A DNA stretch of 64,000 bases, taken from G016756615 sp050958605 (GTDB taxonomy: Bacteria; Pseudomonadota; Alphaproteobacteria; Rhizobiales; Rhizobiaceae). Below are positions 51,426 to 62,100 of the stretch, one piece after another. The position numbers and the translations under genes were made by a program. Positions within the stretch are counted from its first letter, which is position 1. Each line of letters opens with the position of its first letter. The notes beneath the pieces are model-generated. The model was given only the letters and a program-made list of their open reading frames with translations, ran no database searches and was not told the origin of the DNA. The stretch is taken from contig NZ_JBJHDO010000002.1 in the NCBI RefSeq assembly GCF_050958605.1, positions 812,081-876,080 on the forward strand, read 5' to 3'.

Positions 51426-52397
51426 TCAGTCCGGATAGCCATTGTAGCCGCGGAACCATTCGACGAAGTCGGCGATGCCGTCATCCAGCCTGGTTCGCGG
51501 CTTGAAACCGAGATCGCGTTCGGCGAGCGTGATGTCGGCATAGGTGCGCAGCACGTCGCCAGCCGGCTTGGGCTTCATCTCCATAGCGGCTTTTCGGCCC
51601 GTGGCGCGTTCGATCGCCCCGATGAAGTCGAGCAGCCTGACCGGGTCGTTGTTGCCGAGATTGTAGACGGGCGCGGTATCCCCCGGACGCGCCACGATAC
51701 GGTCGGCCGAGGCGACCACGCCAGCGGCGATGTCGGAGACGTGCGTGAAGTCGCGCTCCATGTCGCCATTGTTGAACACGGAGATCGGCCGGCCCTTCAG
51801 GATGGCGTCGGTGAAGAGCCAGGGCGCCATGTCCGGCCGGCTGTAGCGTCCGTAGACCGTGAAGAAACGCAGCCCGGTGGAGGCTAGCCCATGCGTTTCC
51901 TTGTAGGCCTGCGCCAGCAGCTCGCCCGCGCGCTTGGTCGCTGCATAGACCGAAACCGGGTGGTCGACCCGGTCGGTCTCGGAGAAGGGCACCTTGTCGT
52001 TCGCGCCGTAGACCGACGAGGACGAAGCGTAGACGACAGGCAACTTGCCGAGCCTTGCCGCCAGCTCGAAGATCGCCACCTGGCCAGTCACGTTGGAATG
52101 GACATAGGCGTACGGGTTTTCCACCGAGTATCGCACGCCCGCCTGGGCGGCGAGGTGGACGATCACGTCATACTCGCTCGACATGGCGTCGCCGAGCTGT
52201 CGGGGATCGGCGATATCGGCGGCGGCGAAGCTGAAGCGACCGAAAGGCTCAAGTGCCGCCAGCCGGGCCTGCTTCAGGCGCACGTCGTAATAGTCGTTCA
52301 GATTGTCGAGCCCGTGCACCGTATCGCCCCGCTCCAGCAGGAGGCGGGCCGTATGGAAGCCAATGAAACCGGCTGCGCCGGTGAGCAGGACCTTCAT
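51426..52397 (-). CDS. lpsL: UDP-glucuronate 4-epimerase (LpsL type)
   Basis: A 323-residue extended SDR. GAAGFIGFH (NAD site), DNLNDYYDVRLKQARL (typical of UDP-glucuronate epimerases), SSSSVYG and YAATKRAGE (Tyr-xxx-Lys) are present. It makes UDP-galacturonate. In rhizobia LpsL supplies galacturonate for LPS. It lies just behind the GT39 gene (17 bases), which fits supply of the activated sugar for lipid A or core modification. UDP-glucuronate itself could come from the dehydrogenase at 6.2-7.7 kb. Confidence 0.9.
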   Translation of the reverse strand: MKVLLTGAAGFIGFHTARLLLERGDTVHGLDNLNDYYDVRLKQARLAALEPFGRFSFAAADIADPRQLGDAMSSEYDVIVHLAAQAGVRYSVENPYAYVHSNVTGQVAIFELAARLGKLPVVYASSSSVYGANDKVPFSETDRVDHPVSVYAATKRAGELLAQAYKETHGLASTGLRFFTVYGRYSRPDMAPWLFTDAILKGRPISVFNNGDMERDFTHVSDIAAGVVASADRIVARPGDTAPVYNLGNNDPVRLLDFIGAIERATGRKAAMEMKPKPAGDVLRTYADITLAERDLGFKPRTRLDDGIADFVEWFRGYNGYPD

Positions 52398-52414
52398 GAA
52401 CGTCTCGCGGGCAT

Positions 52415-54097
52415 TTAACGCGCCTGGCCGAAGAAGGTCAGGACGCGTTCCGTTCCCTTTGAATAGTTGACGCCGGTCACGCGGCCAAGCTCCTCGATGC
52501 TGGAAACGCCTTCGGCAAGCGACCCGTCGAAGGCTTCGAGCTGGTCGTCGGAGATGAGTGCGACCGCGCAGGCGTCTTTGCCGAGTTCCGCCGCCGCCGT
52601 CGCGCCATCGGTGAGTAACGTGTTCGTGCCGGCGAGGAAGACGAGACTCGGCTCGTGGTAACCGGCCGAGATCAGGCGGGATTCAGGGCAGGGCTTGATC
52701 GCCGCGAATTCCCTGGCGATCTGCGGGCTCAGCCAGACCGGCGCAAGCCCCGGCACGACAAAAGTGGCCAGGATACCCATCGTCGCCGCGGCGCTCACCG
52801 AAGCGACAACGATGCGTTGCAAGGGCGGGAAGGCCGGCCGGATTCCCGAAGCCGTCCATCCGGCCAGAAGGATGAGCGCCGCTGCAAGGACGCCCCACCA
52901 GGAGATCGTGCCGAGAATATAAGGCGTCACCCCGACGGCGATTGCCGCGAGCAGCACCGTCACCAGAACGGCGCCGAACGCGGTCGCCCGGTAGAGCCAG
53001 ACCTGCCAGCGCCGCATTCCGGCCGTGCTGGTGTCGCCCTCCGTGAACCCCCAGGCCATCAAGAGGAGGAGCGCGGGATAGGCCGGCAGCATGTAGTGCG
53101 GAAGCTTGGTCGGCATCAGCTCGACGACGAGCCAATAGGGCAGGTACCAGCCCAGGCAGAAAAGCAGGCGTGGGTCCGTGCGGAAGCGGTTCAGGGCATT
53201 GAGGCCGCCGCCGATCGCCGGAACGGCGAAGGGCCAGAACGTCAGGGAAAACAGGAGGACGTAGTAGCCGGGAGGGAAGCCGTGGGATTCCTGCCCCGAG
53301 CCGACTTTGGCGAGAAAGTCGCGGCCGAGGGATTCCTGCCAGAACTCGGCGCCGCTTCGCCAGGTGATCAGCCCCAGCCAGGGTGCGGCGACAAGGATGG
53401 CAATCAGCACGCCTGGACCGGCGCGCAGCCCCCTCAGCCACTTGCGGTCCTTGTCGAAGAAGGTGATGGCAGCCACGGTCAGAGCGCTGATGGCCGGCAC
53501 GACGGGTCCCTTGACGAGAATGCCCGCGCCCTGCGCGATCCAGAACAGCCAAGGCAACCAACCCGGAGGAAGGCCCTCCTTGCGGCCGAGATAGACACGG
53601 GCGAGGGCCGCCTGGGCCAGCAGCGCGGTGGCGAGCAGCGTCGCATCGGTCTTGGCGATGCGCGCCTCGAAGGCAAGCATGACGATGCCGGCGAGACCAA
53701 AGGCGGCGATCAGCCCGGCTGTCCGGCCGAACATGAAAGATCCGAGCCAGGCGATCGCCAGGACGGCCAGCGTGGCGCCGGCAACGGAAACGGTGCGATA
53801 GACCCAGACCGGAGCGTCGGCCCCCTTGCCGCTCACAAGCACGGCCGCCGATTGCAGCCAGTAGATGCCGGCGGGTTTCTTGTAGCGCGGCACGTCCTGC
53901 AGGCGGATATCGACGAAGTCGCCGCTCTCGACCATCTGCTTCGTCGACTGGACGAAGCGGGACTCGTCGCGGTCCGTCGGCGGCAGCGAGGCGATGCCAG
54001 GCACAAAGGCGAACAGGCAGAAGAGGACGAGAACGAGGTAGTGGAGGGCACTCAGCCGGCCGTTCCTGGAAGATACGGTTCCAGTCACGTGTGTCAT
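52415..54097 (-). CDS. GT39-type membrane glycosyltransferase (ArnT/Rgt-like)
   Basis: A 560-residue protein with about 11-13 helices. The first periplasmic loop has TDRDESRFVQSTKQMVESGD and RYKKPAGIYWLQ, the conserved acidic and basic words of prenyl-phosphate-sugar transferases such as ArnT and the rhizobial Rgt galacturonosyltransferases. With UDP-galacturonate made by the next gene and a prenyl-phosphate GT2 upstream, transfer of galacturonate to lipid A or core is the likely job. The ATG at 54097 is used; an earlier start adds 11 residues. Confidence 0.88.
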   Translation of the reverse strand: MTHVTGTVSSRNGRLSALHYLVLVLFCLFAFVPGIASLPPTDRDESRFVQSTKQMVESGDFVDIRLQDVPRYKKPAGIYWLQSAAVLVSGKGADAPVWVYRTVSVAGATLAVLAIAWLGSFMFGRTAGLIAAFGLAGIVMLAFEARIAKTDATLLATALLAQAALARVYLGRKEGLPPGWLPWLFWIAQGAGILVKGPVVPAISALTVAAITFFDKDRKWLRGLRAGPGVLIAILVAAPWLGLITWRSGAEFWQESLGRDFLAKVGSGQESHGFPPGYYVLLFSLTFWPFAVPAIGGGLNALNRFRTDPRLLFCLGWYLPYWLVVELMPTKLPHYMLPAYPALLLLMAWGFTEGDTSTAGMRRWQVWLYRATAFGAVLVTVLLAAIAVGVTPYILGTISWWGVLAAALILLAGWTASGIRPAFPPLQRIVVASVSAAATMGILATFVVPGLAPVWLSPQIAREFAAIKPCPESRLISAGYHEPSLVFLAGTNTLLTDGATAAAELGKDACAVALISDDQLEAFDGSLAEGVSSIEELGRVTGVNYSKGTERVLTFFGQAR

Positions 54098-54148
54098 GCT
54101 CCAGCGCCCGCGGCCTTTACCGTTGACCACATCGGGCGCCGCGCCTGT

Positions 54149-54307
54149 GCACCCCCCTCTGCCCTGCCGGGCATCTCCCCCTCAAGGGGGGAGATTGGCA
54201 GCTTCCGTATCGGCGCCTCCTTCGCAACGTCGACGATTGGCGAGAACATGCGGGACAGCCAATCTCCCCCCTTGAGGGGGAGATGTCCGGCAGGACAGAG
54301 GGGGGTG
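54149..54307. repeat. Palindromic intergenic element, copy E, between two LPS genes
   Basis: Arms as in copy C; left small hairpin TGCCC/GGGCA, right TGTCC/GGACA. Spacer orientation matches copy C. It occupies the gap between the LAB_N-type gene (ends 54335) and the GT39 gene (starts 54097), which run in the same direction, so it is probably transcribed within an operon. Confidence 0.88.
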
Positions 54308-54334
54308 CGGCGCAGACGGTCGATCATCGGAGCG

Positions 54335-54667
54335 TCAATCCGTCTTCGTCATCGCCGAGCGGTGCTCGTTGGCGATGAGCCAGAGATTGCGGATGTAGAT
54401 GAAGAGGCCGAGCCCCTGGCCGGCGATGAAGACCGGGTCCTGCCGTTGGATCGCATAGATGAACAGCAGGAAGCCGCCCCCCAGGGAGAAGAACCAGAAG
54501 GCGACCGGGACAACGGAGCGCTTGGCCCGCTCGGAGGCTATCCATTGCACGAGGAAACGCATGGTGAACATGCCTTGCGCGACGAAGCCGAGCAGGACCC
54601 AGGCGTCGAACTGCTTGACGAAGACGTCGTGCAGCCAGGTGATCAAATGTCCGAACGTCTCGGTCAT
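54335..54667 (-). CDS. Lipid-A-disaccharide-synthase N-terminal-domain-like membrane protein
   Basis: A 110-residue protein with three helices of the LAB_N type: WVLLGFVAQGMFTMRFLVQW, VVPVAFWFFSLGGGFLLFIY and GLGLFIYIRNLWLI. The ATG at 54667 overlaps the GT2 stop as ATGA with GGAG eight bases upstream. Such proteins sit beside prenyl-phosphate GT2 genes and may help flip or present the lipid-linked sugar. Function is not proven. Confidence 0.88.
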   Translation of the reverse strand: MTETFGHLITWLHDVFVKQFDAWVLLGFVAQGMFTMRFLVQWIASERAKRSVVPVAFWFFSLGGGFLLFIYAIQRQDPVFIAGQGLGLFIYIRNLWLIANEHRSAMTKTD

Positions 54668-55404
54668 GGGCATATCTCCGTCACGGACGGCACGACCTTG
54701 CGGCGGCGGCGCAGCCACCAAACTCCGAACAGGTCGAGCGCACCCCTAAGGCCGCGGTCGAGGATGCCGTAGTTCGATTTGCCGTGGCGGCGCTGGCGGT
54801 CGATCACGTCGAGATGGGCGACGCCGAAGCCTTCGCGCAGCACGAGCGCGGGCAGGTAACGATGCCAGCCGTCGAAGAAGGGCAACTGACGGAAGAGATC
54901 TGCATGGATGGCCTTCAGACCGCAGCCGGAATCGCGGGTGCCGTCGCGCAGGATCGATTCGCGCAGGCCGTTGGCGAAACGCGAGGAAAGCTGCTTGAGC
55001 TTGGTGTCCGTCCGCTTGAGCCGCTGCCCGGCGACGATGCCGACCGAGGGGCCGGCCGCGACCAGAGCATCGGCAAGCTTCGGCAGATAGGCCGGGTCGT
55101 TCTGGCCGTCGCCGTCCATCGTCACCACGATCGCGCCCCGCGCGGCAAAGACACCCGAACGCACGGCTGCGCTTTGGCCGGCCGAACGATCGTGGCGTAT
55201 GTGGCGCAGATGGCCGGCGCCGTCCGCAATGCGTTTTCTCAGCGCCTCGCCGGTGCCATCCGTCGAACCATCGTCCACGACGATCGTCTCGAAGTCGCGG
55301 CCGGCCATCGCCGCGTCCACCTCGTCCAGCAGGAATGACAGGTTGGCAGCTTCGTTCCTGCAGGGGATGACGATGGAGATGGCTGACATCTTCGCTGGGT
55401 TCAT
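54664..55404 (-). CDS. Prenyl-phosphate-sugar synthase, GT2 (DPM1-like; RgtE-like role proposed)
   Basis: A 246-residue soluble or peripheral GT2: IVIPCRNEAANL, VVDDGSTDGTGEAL, TMDGDGQNDP and a basic C-terminal tail. No membrane domain of the GtrB kind is seen. It transfers a sugar from a nucleotide to a prenyl phosphate. Beside LpsL and a GT39 transferase this suggests galacturonate, as for RgtE. AGGAACC precedes the ATG at 55404. It heads the GT2, LAB_N, GT39, lpsL series. Confidence 0.9.
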   Translation of the reverse strand: MNPAKMSAISIVIPCRNEAANLSFLLDEVDAAMAGRDFETIVVDDGSTDGTGEALRKRIADGAGHLRHIRHDRSAGQSAAVRSGVFAARGAIVVTMDGDGQNDPAYLPKLADALVAAGPSVGIVAGQRLKRTDTKLKQLSSRFANGLRESILRDGTRDSGCGLKAIHADLFRQLPFFDGWHRYLPALVLREGFGVAHLDVIDRQRRHGKSNYGILDRGLRGALDLFGVWWLRRRRKVVPSVTEICP

Positions 55405-55489
55405 GGGGCGGTTCCTGGAAGTCGCGGCCTCTTAGCATCACGAAGCGCGAAGGCCAACATGAGGCTGTCGGCCTTCGCGGGTCGTTTCG

Positions 55490-57139
55490 TCAGCGCTTCT
55501 CGCGTATGTCGGTGAGCGTGCGCGTCGGCGTGATCGCCTCGGGATCGAGCCTGATCTCGACGATAGACGGCTTGCCGCTGGCAAGCGCGCGCTCGAACGC
55601 CCGGGGGAAATCGTCGGTGCGCTCGACTGTCTCGCCATGGCCGCCATAGGCGCGGGCGAGGGCGGCGAAATCGGGGTTCTTGAGATCGGTGGCGACCACG
55701 CGGCCGGGATACTCCCGCTCCTGATGCATGCGGATCGTGCCGTAGATGCCATTGTTGACGACGACGACGACGATCGGCAGGTCGTATTGGACGGCGGTCG
55801 CGAATTCCTGGCCATTCATCAGGAAGCAGCCGTCGCCGGCGAAGGCGACCACGGTGCGCTCGGGGAAGAGGTCCTTGGCCGCTACTGCACCGGGCGTGCC
55901 GTAGCCCATCGAGCCGGAAGTCGGCGCGGCCTGCGTCGCGAAGCGCCGGAACCGATGGAAACGGTGGATCCAGGTGGCGTAATTCCCGGCGCCGTTGGTG
56001 AGGATGGCGTCGTCTGGAAGCGCTGCCTCCAGATACTTCATGATCGGCCCCATCTGTACCGGGCCGGGACCGGACTCCGGCGGGGTCGACCATTCGAGAT
56101 AGGCGCCGTGAAGCCGGGCCGTTTCTTCCGCCCAGACAGGAACGGCTCGGGGCTTTGTTTGTGCGAAGGCATGGGCGAAAGCTTCCGGCGAGGCGTTGAT
56201 CGCCAATGTCGGCCGGTAGACGCGGCCGAGTTCCCCGGAATCCGGATGGATGTGGATCAGGGTCTGGTCGGGGTAGGGGCTTTTCAGCAGCGTATAGTCG
56301 GACGACGGCATTTCGCCGAAGCGCCCGCCGACCAGAAGCACGAGATCCGCCTGCTTGATATAGGCTGCCAGCTTGGGGTTCGGGCCGATGCCGACATCCC
56401 CCGCATAAGAGGGATGGAGGTGGTCGAACAGCATCTGGCGGCGGAACGAGCAGCCCACCGGCAGCGCCCAGCGTTCGGCGGCGTCTCCGAAGGCCGAGAC
56501 CGAGGCAGCACTCCAGCGGCTGCCGCCGACGATCACGAAAGGCCGCTTTGCGTTCGCAAGCAGTTCTTCCAGCTTGGCCATTTCCGCTGCACCGGGCGAG
56601 GTCTCGACCGCCGTATGGGGCAGGGCTGCGGGAGCTTCGGCGAGCGCCGTCAGCATATCCTCGGGGAGCGAGATGACCACGGGACCCGGCCGGCCCGAGG
56701 TTGCCACGGCGAAGGCGCGCGTGACGATCTCCGGAATACGCGCTGGATCATCGATCTCGGTCGCCCATTTGGCGACGTCGCCGAAGAAGGCACGGTAATT
56801 CACCTCCTGAAATGCCTCGCGCTCGCGTGCATGGCTCGCCACCTGGCCGATAAACATGATCAGCGGCGTCGAATCCTGCATGGCGATATGGATGCCGGCG
56901 GATGCATTTGTGGCGCCGGGGCCGCGCGTCACGAAGCAGATGCCCGGCTTGCCCGTCAGCTTGCCGTGGCTGTCGGCCATCATGGCCGCGCCTCCTTCCT
57001 GACGGCAGACGATCGTCCTGATCGAGGCATCATGGAGCGCGTCGAGCACGGCGAGATAGCTTTCGCCCGGCACGCAATAGACGCGGTCGACGCCATTGGC
57101 CTCGAGCGCCTCGACGATGAGTTGTCCGCCGGTCTTCAT
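55490..57139 (-). CDS. Thiamine-diphosphate enzyme, acetolactate-synthase-like
   Basis: A 549-residue three-domain TPP enzyme. N-terminal VYCVPGESYLAVLDAL and CRQEGGAAMMA (catalytic Glu), RGPGATNAS, and the TPP/Mg motif GDGCFLMNGQEF to NNG. It decarboxylates or condenses 2-oxo acids, but lacks features that would single out acetolactate synthase, and no small subunit gene is near. It overlaps a family III CoA-transferase as ATGA. The pair recalls oxalyl-CoA decarboxylase with formyl-CoA transferase, but the N-terminus does not look like oxalyl-CoA decarboxylase, so the substrate stays open. Confidence 0.88.
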   Translation of the reverse strand: MKTGGQLIVEALEANGVDRVYCVPGESYLAVLDALHDASIRTIVCRQEGGAAMMADSHGKLTGKPGICFVTRGPGATNASAGIHIAMQDSTPLIMFIGQVASHAREREAFQEVNYRAFFGDVAKWATEIDDPARIPEIVTRAFAVATSGRPGPVVISLPEDMLTALAEAPAALPHTAVETSPGAAEMAKLEELLANAKRPFVIVGGSRWSAASVSAFGDAAERWALPVGCSFRRQMLFDHLHPSYAGDVGIGPNPKLAAYIKQADLVLLVGGRFGEMPSSDYTLLKSPYPDQTLIHIHPDSGELGRVYRPTLAINASPEAFAHAFAQTKPRAVPVWAEETARLHGAYLEWSTPPESGPGPVQMGPIMKYLEAALPDDAILTNGAGNYATWIHRFHRFRRFATQAAPTSGSMGYGTPGAVAAKDLFPERTVVAFAGDGCFLMNGQEFATAVQYDLPIVVVVVNNGIYGTIRMHQEREYPGRVVATDLKNPDFAALARAYGGHGETVERTDDFPRAFERALASGKPSIVEIRLDPEAITPTRTLTDIREKR

Positions 57140-58311
57140 GCTTTGGTCCTCTTGAGTTCGGCAAGGATCTCCTCCGTGTGCTCGCCGAGGCGCGGGGAGG
57201 GTCTGTCATAGGTCAGGGGCGTTTCGGACATCAGCATCGGCGCGCGCACGGAAGGCAGCTTGTTGCCATGGCCGTCGTCGAGGTCGAGACGCATTCCTCG
57301 CGCGATCACCTGAGGATCCTCGAACATCTGGCCGATCGTGTTGATCGGGCTTGCCGGCACGCCGGCCTTTTCGAGATCAGCGAGCAGCGGCGCCCGCTCG
57401 AGCCGCGCCAGCTGGGCCACGAGATGCTCGCGCAAACGATCACGATTGGCGACACGTGCGGGATTGGTCGCGAAATCAGGATCGGACGGCAGTTCGGGCA
57501 ATCCGACCACCTCGCAGAAACGGCGGAACTGGCCATCATTGCCCACTGCGAGGATGATATGTCCGTCTTTTACGGGCAACACCTCGTAGGGAGCGATGTT
57601 CATGTGGGCGTTGCCCATCTGGACGGGCGATTTGCCGGAGACGAGATAGTTGAGGTTCTGGTTGCCCAGGACGGAAATCTGGCTGTCGAACAAGGCCATG
57701 TCGATGTGCTGGCCCTGCCCGGTATGTTCGGCGTGGCGCAGCGCGGCCTGGATCGCGATCACCGAATAGAGCCCGGTGAAGATGTCGGCGATCGCGACGC
57801 CGGCCTTCTGCGGCTCCCGGCCGGGTTCTCCCGTGATCGACATCATGCCGGCCATGCCCTGGATGATGAAGTCGTATCCCGGGCGAGGCGCGTAGGGGCC
57901 ATCCTGGCCGAAACCTGTTATAGAGCAATAGACGAGGCGCGGGTTGATTGCCTTCAGGCTCTCGTAGTCGAGCCCATACTTCTTCAATCCGCCCAGCTTG
58001 AAATTCTCGATCAGCACGTCGGCCGATTTCACCAGTTCCCGAACGGTCTCCGCCCCCTCCGGGGTGGCGAAGTCGATGGCGATGGAGCGTTTGCCGCGAT
58101 TGCAGGAATGATAGTAGGCGGCCGACAGGTTCTCCCCGTCATGGCTCATGACGAAAGGCGGGCCCCATTTGCGGGTGTCGTCGCCGCCTTGCGGACTTTC
58201 GACCTTGATGACGTCGGCACCGAGATCGGCCAGCAACTGGCCAGCCCATGGGCCCGCCAGGATGCGGGCAAGCTCGATGACACGGATACGTTTGAGGGGG
58301 GATTCAGCCAT
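57136..58311 (-). CDS. Family III CoA-transferase (CaiB/BaiF)
   Basis: A 391-residue enzyme moving CoA between carboxylic acids. Opening RVIELARILAGPWAGQLLADLGADVIKVE, then SIDF-like ID FATPEGAE, ADVLIENFK and the catalytic aspartate region PGYDFIIQGMAGMMSITG. Its stop overlaps the ATG of the TPP enzyme, so both act in one path. Likely substrates are short dicarboxylates or hydroxy acids; not decidable. Confidence 0.92.
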   Translation of the reverse strand: MAESPLKRIRVIELARILAGPWAGQLLADLGADVIKVESPQGGDDTRKWGPPFVMSHDGENLSAAYYHSCNRGKRSIAIDFATPEGAETVRELVKSADVLIENFKLGGLKKYGLDYESLKAINPRLVYCSITGFGQDGPYAPRPGYDFIIQGMAGMMSITGEPGREPQKAGVAIADIFTGLYSVIAIQAALRHAEHTGQGQHIDMALFDSQISVLGNQNLNYLVSGKSPVQMGNAHMNIAPYEVLPVKDGHIILAVGNDGQFRRFCEVVGLPELPSDPDFATNPARVANRDRLREHLVAQLARLERAPLLADLEKAGVPASPINTIGQMFEDPQVIARGMRLDLDDGHGNKLPSVRAPMLMSETPLTYDRPSPRLGEHTEEILAELKRTKA

Positions 58312-58397
58312 GATGTCGCCGCGGTTCGTTCAGCTTTGGCCGTGACTATCAGAAACTGCCCGCCGATGTCACCGCCGATGCATGGTCCAGGGCTGCT

Positions 58398-59330
58398 TCA
58401 ATCACCAGCCGCCCCAGCCAGCCAGCGCACGAAATCGCGGGTGATAACGTCGCGGTTCAGCTCGTTCAGGGATTCGTGCCGGGTTTCGGCATAAACCTTT
58501 GAATACAGATTCGAAAAGCCGAGACGGCGCATGCGCTCCGCCAGTGCCTCGACCGCCTTTCCGCCGTTGCTGGCCGGATCCTTTTCGCCACCGACCAGGC
58601 TGAAAGGCATGTCCCTGGGGACTGCCGCAAAGTGCCTGTCGTCGGCGCCGTAGGAGATGAGGCCGAAAATGTCGCGCCACATCGAGACCGAAGCATCCCA
58701 GCCGCAATGCGGATCGGCGACATATTTGTCGACCTCAGCCGTGTCGCGCGACAGCCAGTCGAAATCCGTCCGCCGGTCGGGAACCTTGCTGGCCCAATCC
58801 TGGAAGGTAAGCCTCGGAAGGACGCGAGAAGGCACGTCGGAACCCAGGCGGAAGCGCTCCCATAACAGCACGGCCTGAGCCAGCCGGCCGAGCGCGCCGG
58901 CCGAGAAGTTGGCGTTCCAGATCGCCGCAGCCCGCACCCTGCGGGGATGGCGCAAGACGAAGTTCATGGCGACCAGCCCCCCCATAGAGTGCCCGAAGAC
59001 GACGATCGGCAGGCCGGGATGGTCCTTGGCGATCGCTTCGTGCACGGCCAGCACGTCGGCGACGAGCGTGTCCCCACCGCTCGTCCTGCCGAAGACGCCG
59101 CGTGGCGCGTCGGGTGCGAAGGTCGCGCCGTGGCCGCGATGGTCGTGGGCGTACACGTGATAGCCGCGCGCCGTCAGAGCTTCGGCGAAGCGGGCGTAGC
59201 GCGCTGCATGCTCGGCCAAGCCGTGATTGATCTGGACGGCCGCCCGGGCCGGCCGCTGCGCTTCCCCAATGTAAACGTTCAACACCGCGCCTGTCGGCGA
59301 CGCGATCCGGCGCTGATGGCTGAAGCCCAT
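58398..59330 (-). CDS. Alpha/beta hydrolase (lysophospholipase / monoacylglycerol lipase-like)
   Basis: A 310-residue serine hydrolase of the S33/Hydrolase_4 type: oxyanion word NHGLAEHAARYARFAEAL, YAHDHRGHG, nucleophile GHSMGG, and a late ARH-type His (ETRHESLNE). GGGGAGAGAATCC precedes the ATG at 59330; a frame to 59522 crosses the control region of the divergent EttA gene and is not used. Substrate probably a lipid monoester. Confidence 0.88.
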   Translation of the reverse strand: MGFSHQRRIASPTGAVLNVYIGEAQRPARAAVQINHGLAEHAARYARFAEALTARGYHVYAHDHRGHGATFAPDAPRGVFGRTSGGDTLVADVLAVHEAIAKDHPGLPIVVFGHSMGGLVAMNFVLRHPRRVRAAAIWNANFSAGALGRLAQAVLLWERFRLGSDVPSRVLPRLTFQDWASKVPDRRTDFDWLSRDTAEVDKYVADPHCGWDASVSMWRDIFGLISYGADDRHFAAVPRDMPFSLVGGEKDPASNGGKAVEALAERMRRLGFSNLYSKVYAETRHESLNELNRDVITRDFVRWLAGAAGD

Positions 59331-59505
59331 CGGATTCTCTCCCCGCACGACTGTTTCCGCTCGCTGATCCCCCGTCAAGACGGTGCTCGAATGCGTGACG
59401 GGACGGGGCGTAGGCCGGCCATTTCCAACAAGGCGATTGCCCCAAGGGCCTCCATCGCCTACATAGCGGCCAACTTCCATCAACCTGTCGACGGGAATAG
59501 CGCGC

Positions 59506-61155
<1,650 letters not shown>

Positions 61156-61195
61156 AATCGCGGAACGAGGATGGCGGGAGCGCGGAGGTTTGTCG

Positions 61196-62014
61196 ATGAA
61201 TGAGCTGAAGCGCCCCGACTGGTCGGCTTCGCTTTACTTGAAGTTCGAGGACGAGCGGACGCGGCCGTCACGGGACCTCCTGGCGCGGATCCCGCTCGAG
61301 AAGCCGCGCCGGGTGGTCGATATCGGTTGCGGCCCGGGTAACTCGACCGAACTCCTGGCCGAGCGCTGGCCCGATGCCGAGGTGATCGGCCTCGACACCT
61401 CTCCCGACATGATCGACAAGGCCCGGCGGAGGCTGCCGGGCCTGTCCTTCGACCTTGCCGATGCGGCGACATGGGAGCCGGAGGGCCCGGTCGATCTGAT
61501 CTTCGCCAATGCCGTGATGCAATGGGTGCCGGATCACCAGGACGTACTCGTAAGGCTGCTCGGCCTGCTCGCTCCGGGCGGCGTGCTGGCTGTCCAGATG
61601 CCCGACAATCTGGCGGAGCCGTCACATCGCTTAATGAGCGAGGCGGCATCCGTGATGCCCTTCGCGGCGAAGATGGAAGGCGCCGCCCGCGAACCGCTGC
61701 CGCCGGTCGCCAGCTATTACAATCGTCTTGCCGGAGCCGCGGCACAGCTGGACATCTGGCACACAGTCTACAATCACCCGCTCGCTGATGCCCCAGCGAT
61801 CGTGGAATGGTTCAAGTCCACCGGTCTCAAGCCTTTCCTCGACCCCCTCGACGAAGTCGAACGAGAAAATTTCCTCGCGGCCTATCTGGAACGCGTTGCC
61901 AAGGCTTACCCGCCAATGGCCGATGGAAGGGTGCTGTTGCACTTCCCCAGATTGTTCATCGTCGCGGTTTGTTCCGGGGAAACTTCCCTTACGACAGCTT
62001 TGCATCGCGATTAA
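61196..62014 (+). CDS. tam: SAM-dependent methyltransferase, trans-aconitate 2-methyltransferase-like
   Basis: A 272-residue class I methyltransferase. DWSASLYLKFEDERTRPSRDLL and DIGCGPGNSTELLAERWP, FANAVMQWVPDH and MPDNLAEPSH are typical of Tam. It would methylate trans-aconitate, a damage product that inhibits the citrate cycle. GGAGG precedes the ATG at 61196 (a TTG two codons earlier is less likely). It follows ettA by 40 bases. Confidence 0.9.
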   Translation: MNELKRPDWSASLYLKFEDERTRPSRDLLARIPLEKPRRVVDIGCGPGNSTELLAERWPDAEVIGLDTSPDMIDKARRRLPGLSFDLADAATWEPEGPVDLIFANAVMQWVPDHQDVLVRLLGLLAPGGVLAVQMPDNLAEPSHRLMSEAASVMPFAAKMEGAAREPLPPVASYYNRLAGAAAQLDIWHTVYNHPLADAPAIVEWFKSTGLKPFLDPLDEVERENFLAAYLERVAKAYPPMADGRVLLHFPRLFIVAVCSGETSLTTALHRD

Positions 62015-62100
62015 ATTATCATAAACCGCTGCAGTGCAAAAAGCCCGGCAGGGGGCAGCATTGCGTCGAGCCGACGGCTACGCGCGGACGGGATCAGATC

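Noticed and set aside
12192..54307. The dispersed palindromes read as a CRISPR array or as insertion sequences
   Set aside because: Copies are single, tens of kilobases apart, without spacers in series; each is ~157 bases with no transposase frame and no target duplication that I can see.
52655..54772. 705-codon open frame on the plus strand
   Set aside because: Antisense to the GT39 and LAB_N-type genes and running through a palindromic repeat; low-complexity Gly/Arg/Asp sequence.
55490..57139. TPP enzyme as oxalyl-CoA decarboxylase
   Set aside because: Although paired with a family III CoA-transferase, its N-terminal domain reads like the acetolactate-synthase group rather than oxalyl-CoA decarboxylase.
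55637..57211. 524-codon open frame on the plus strand
   Set aside because: Antisense to the TPP enzyme; no recognisable motif.
58398..59330. The alpha/beta hydrolase as the missing pcaD
   Set aside because: It has the lysophospholipase-type pattern (NHGLAEHAARY, GHSMGG) and lies 17 kb from the pca genes beside unrelated genes.
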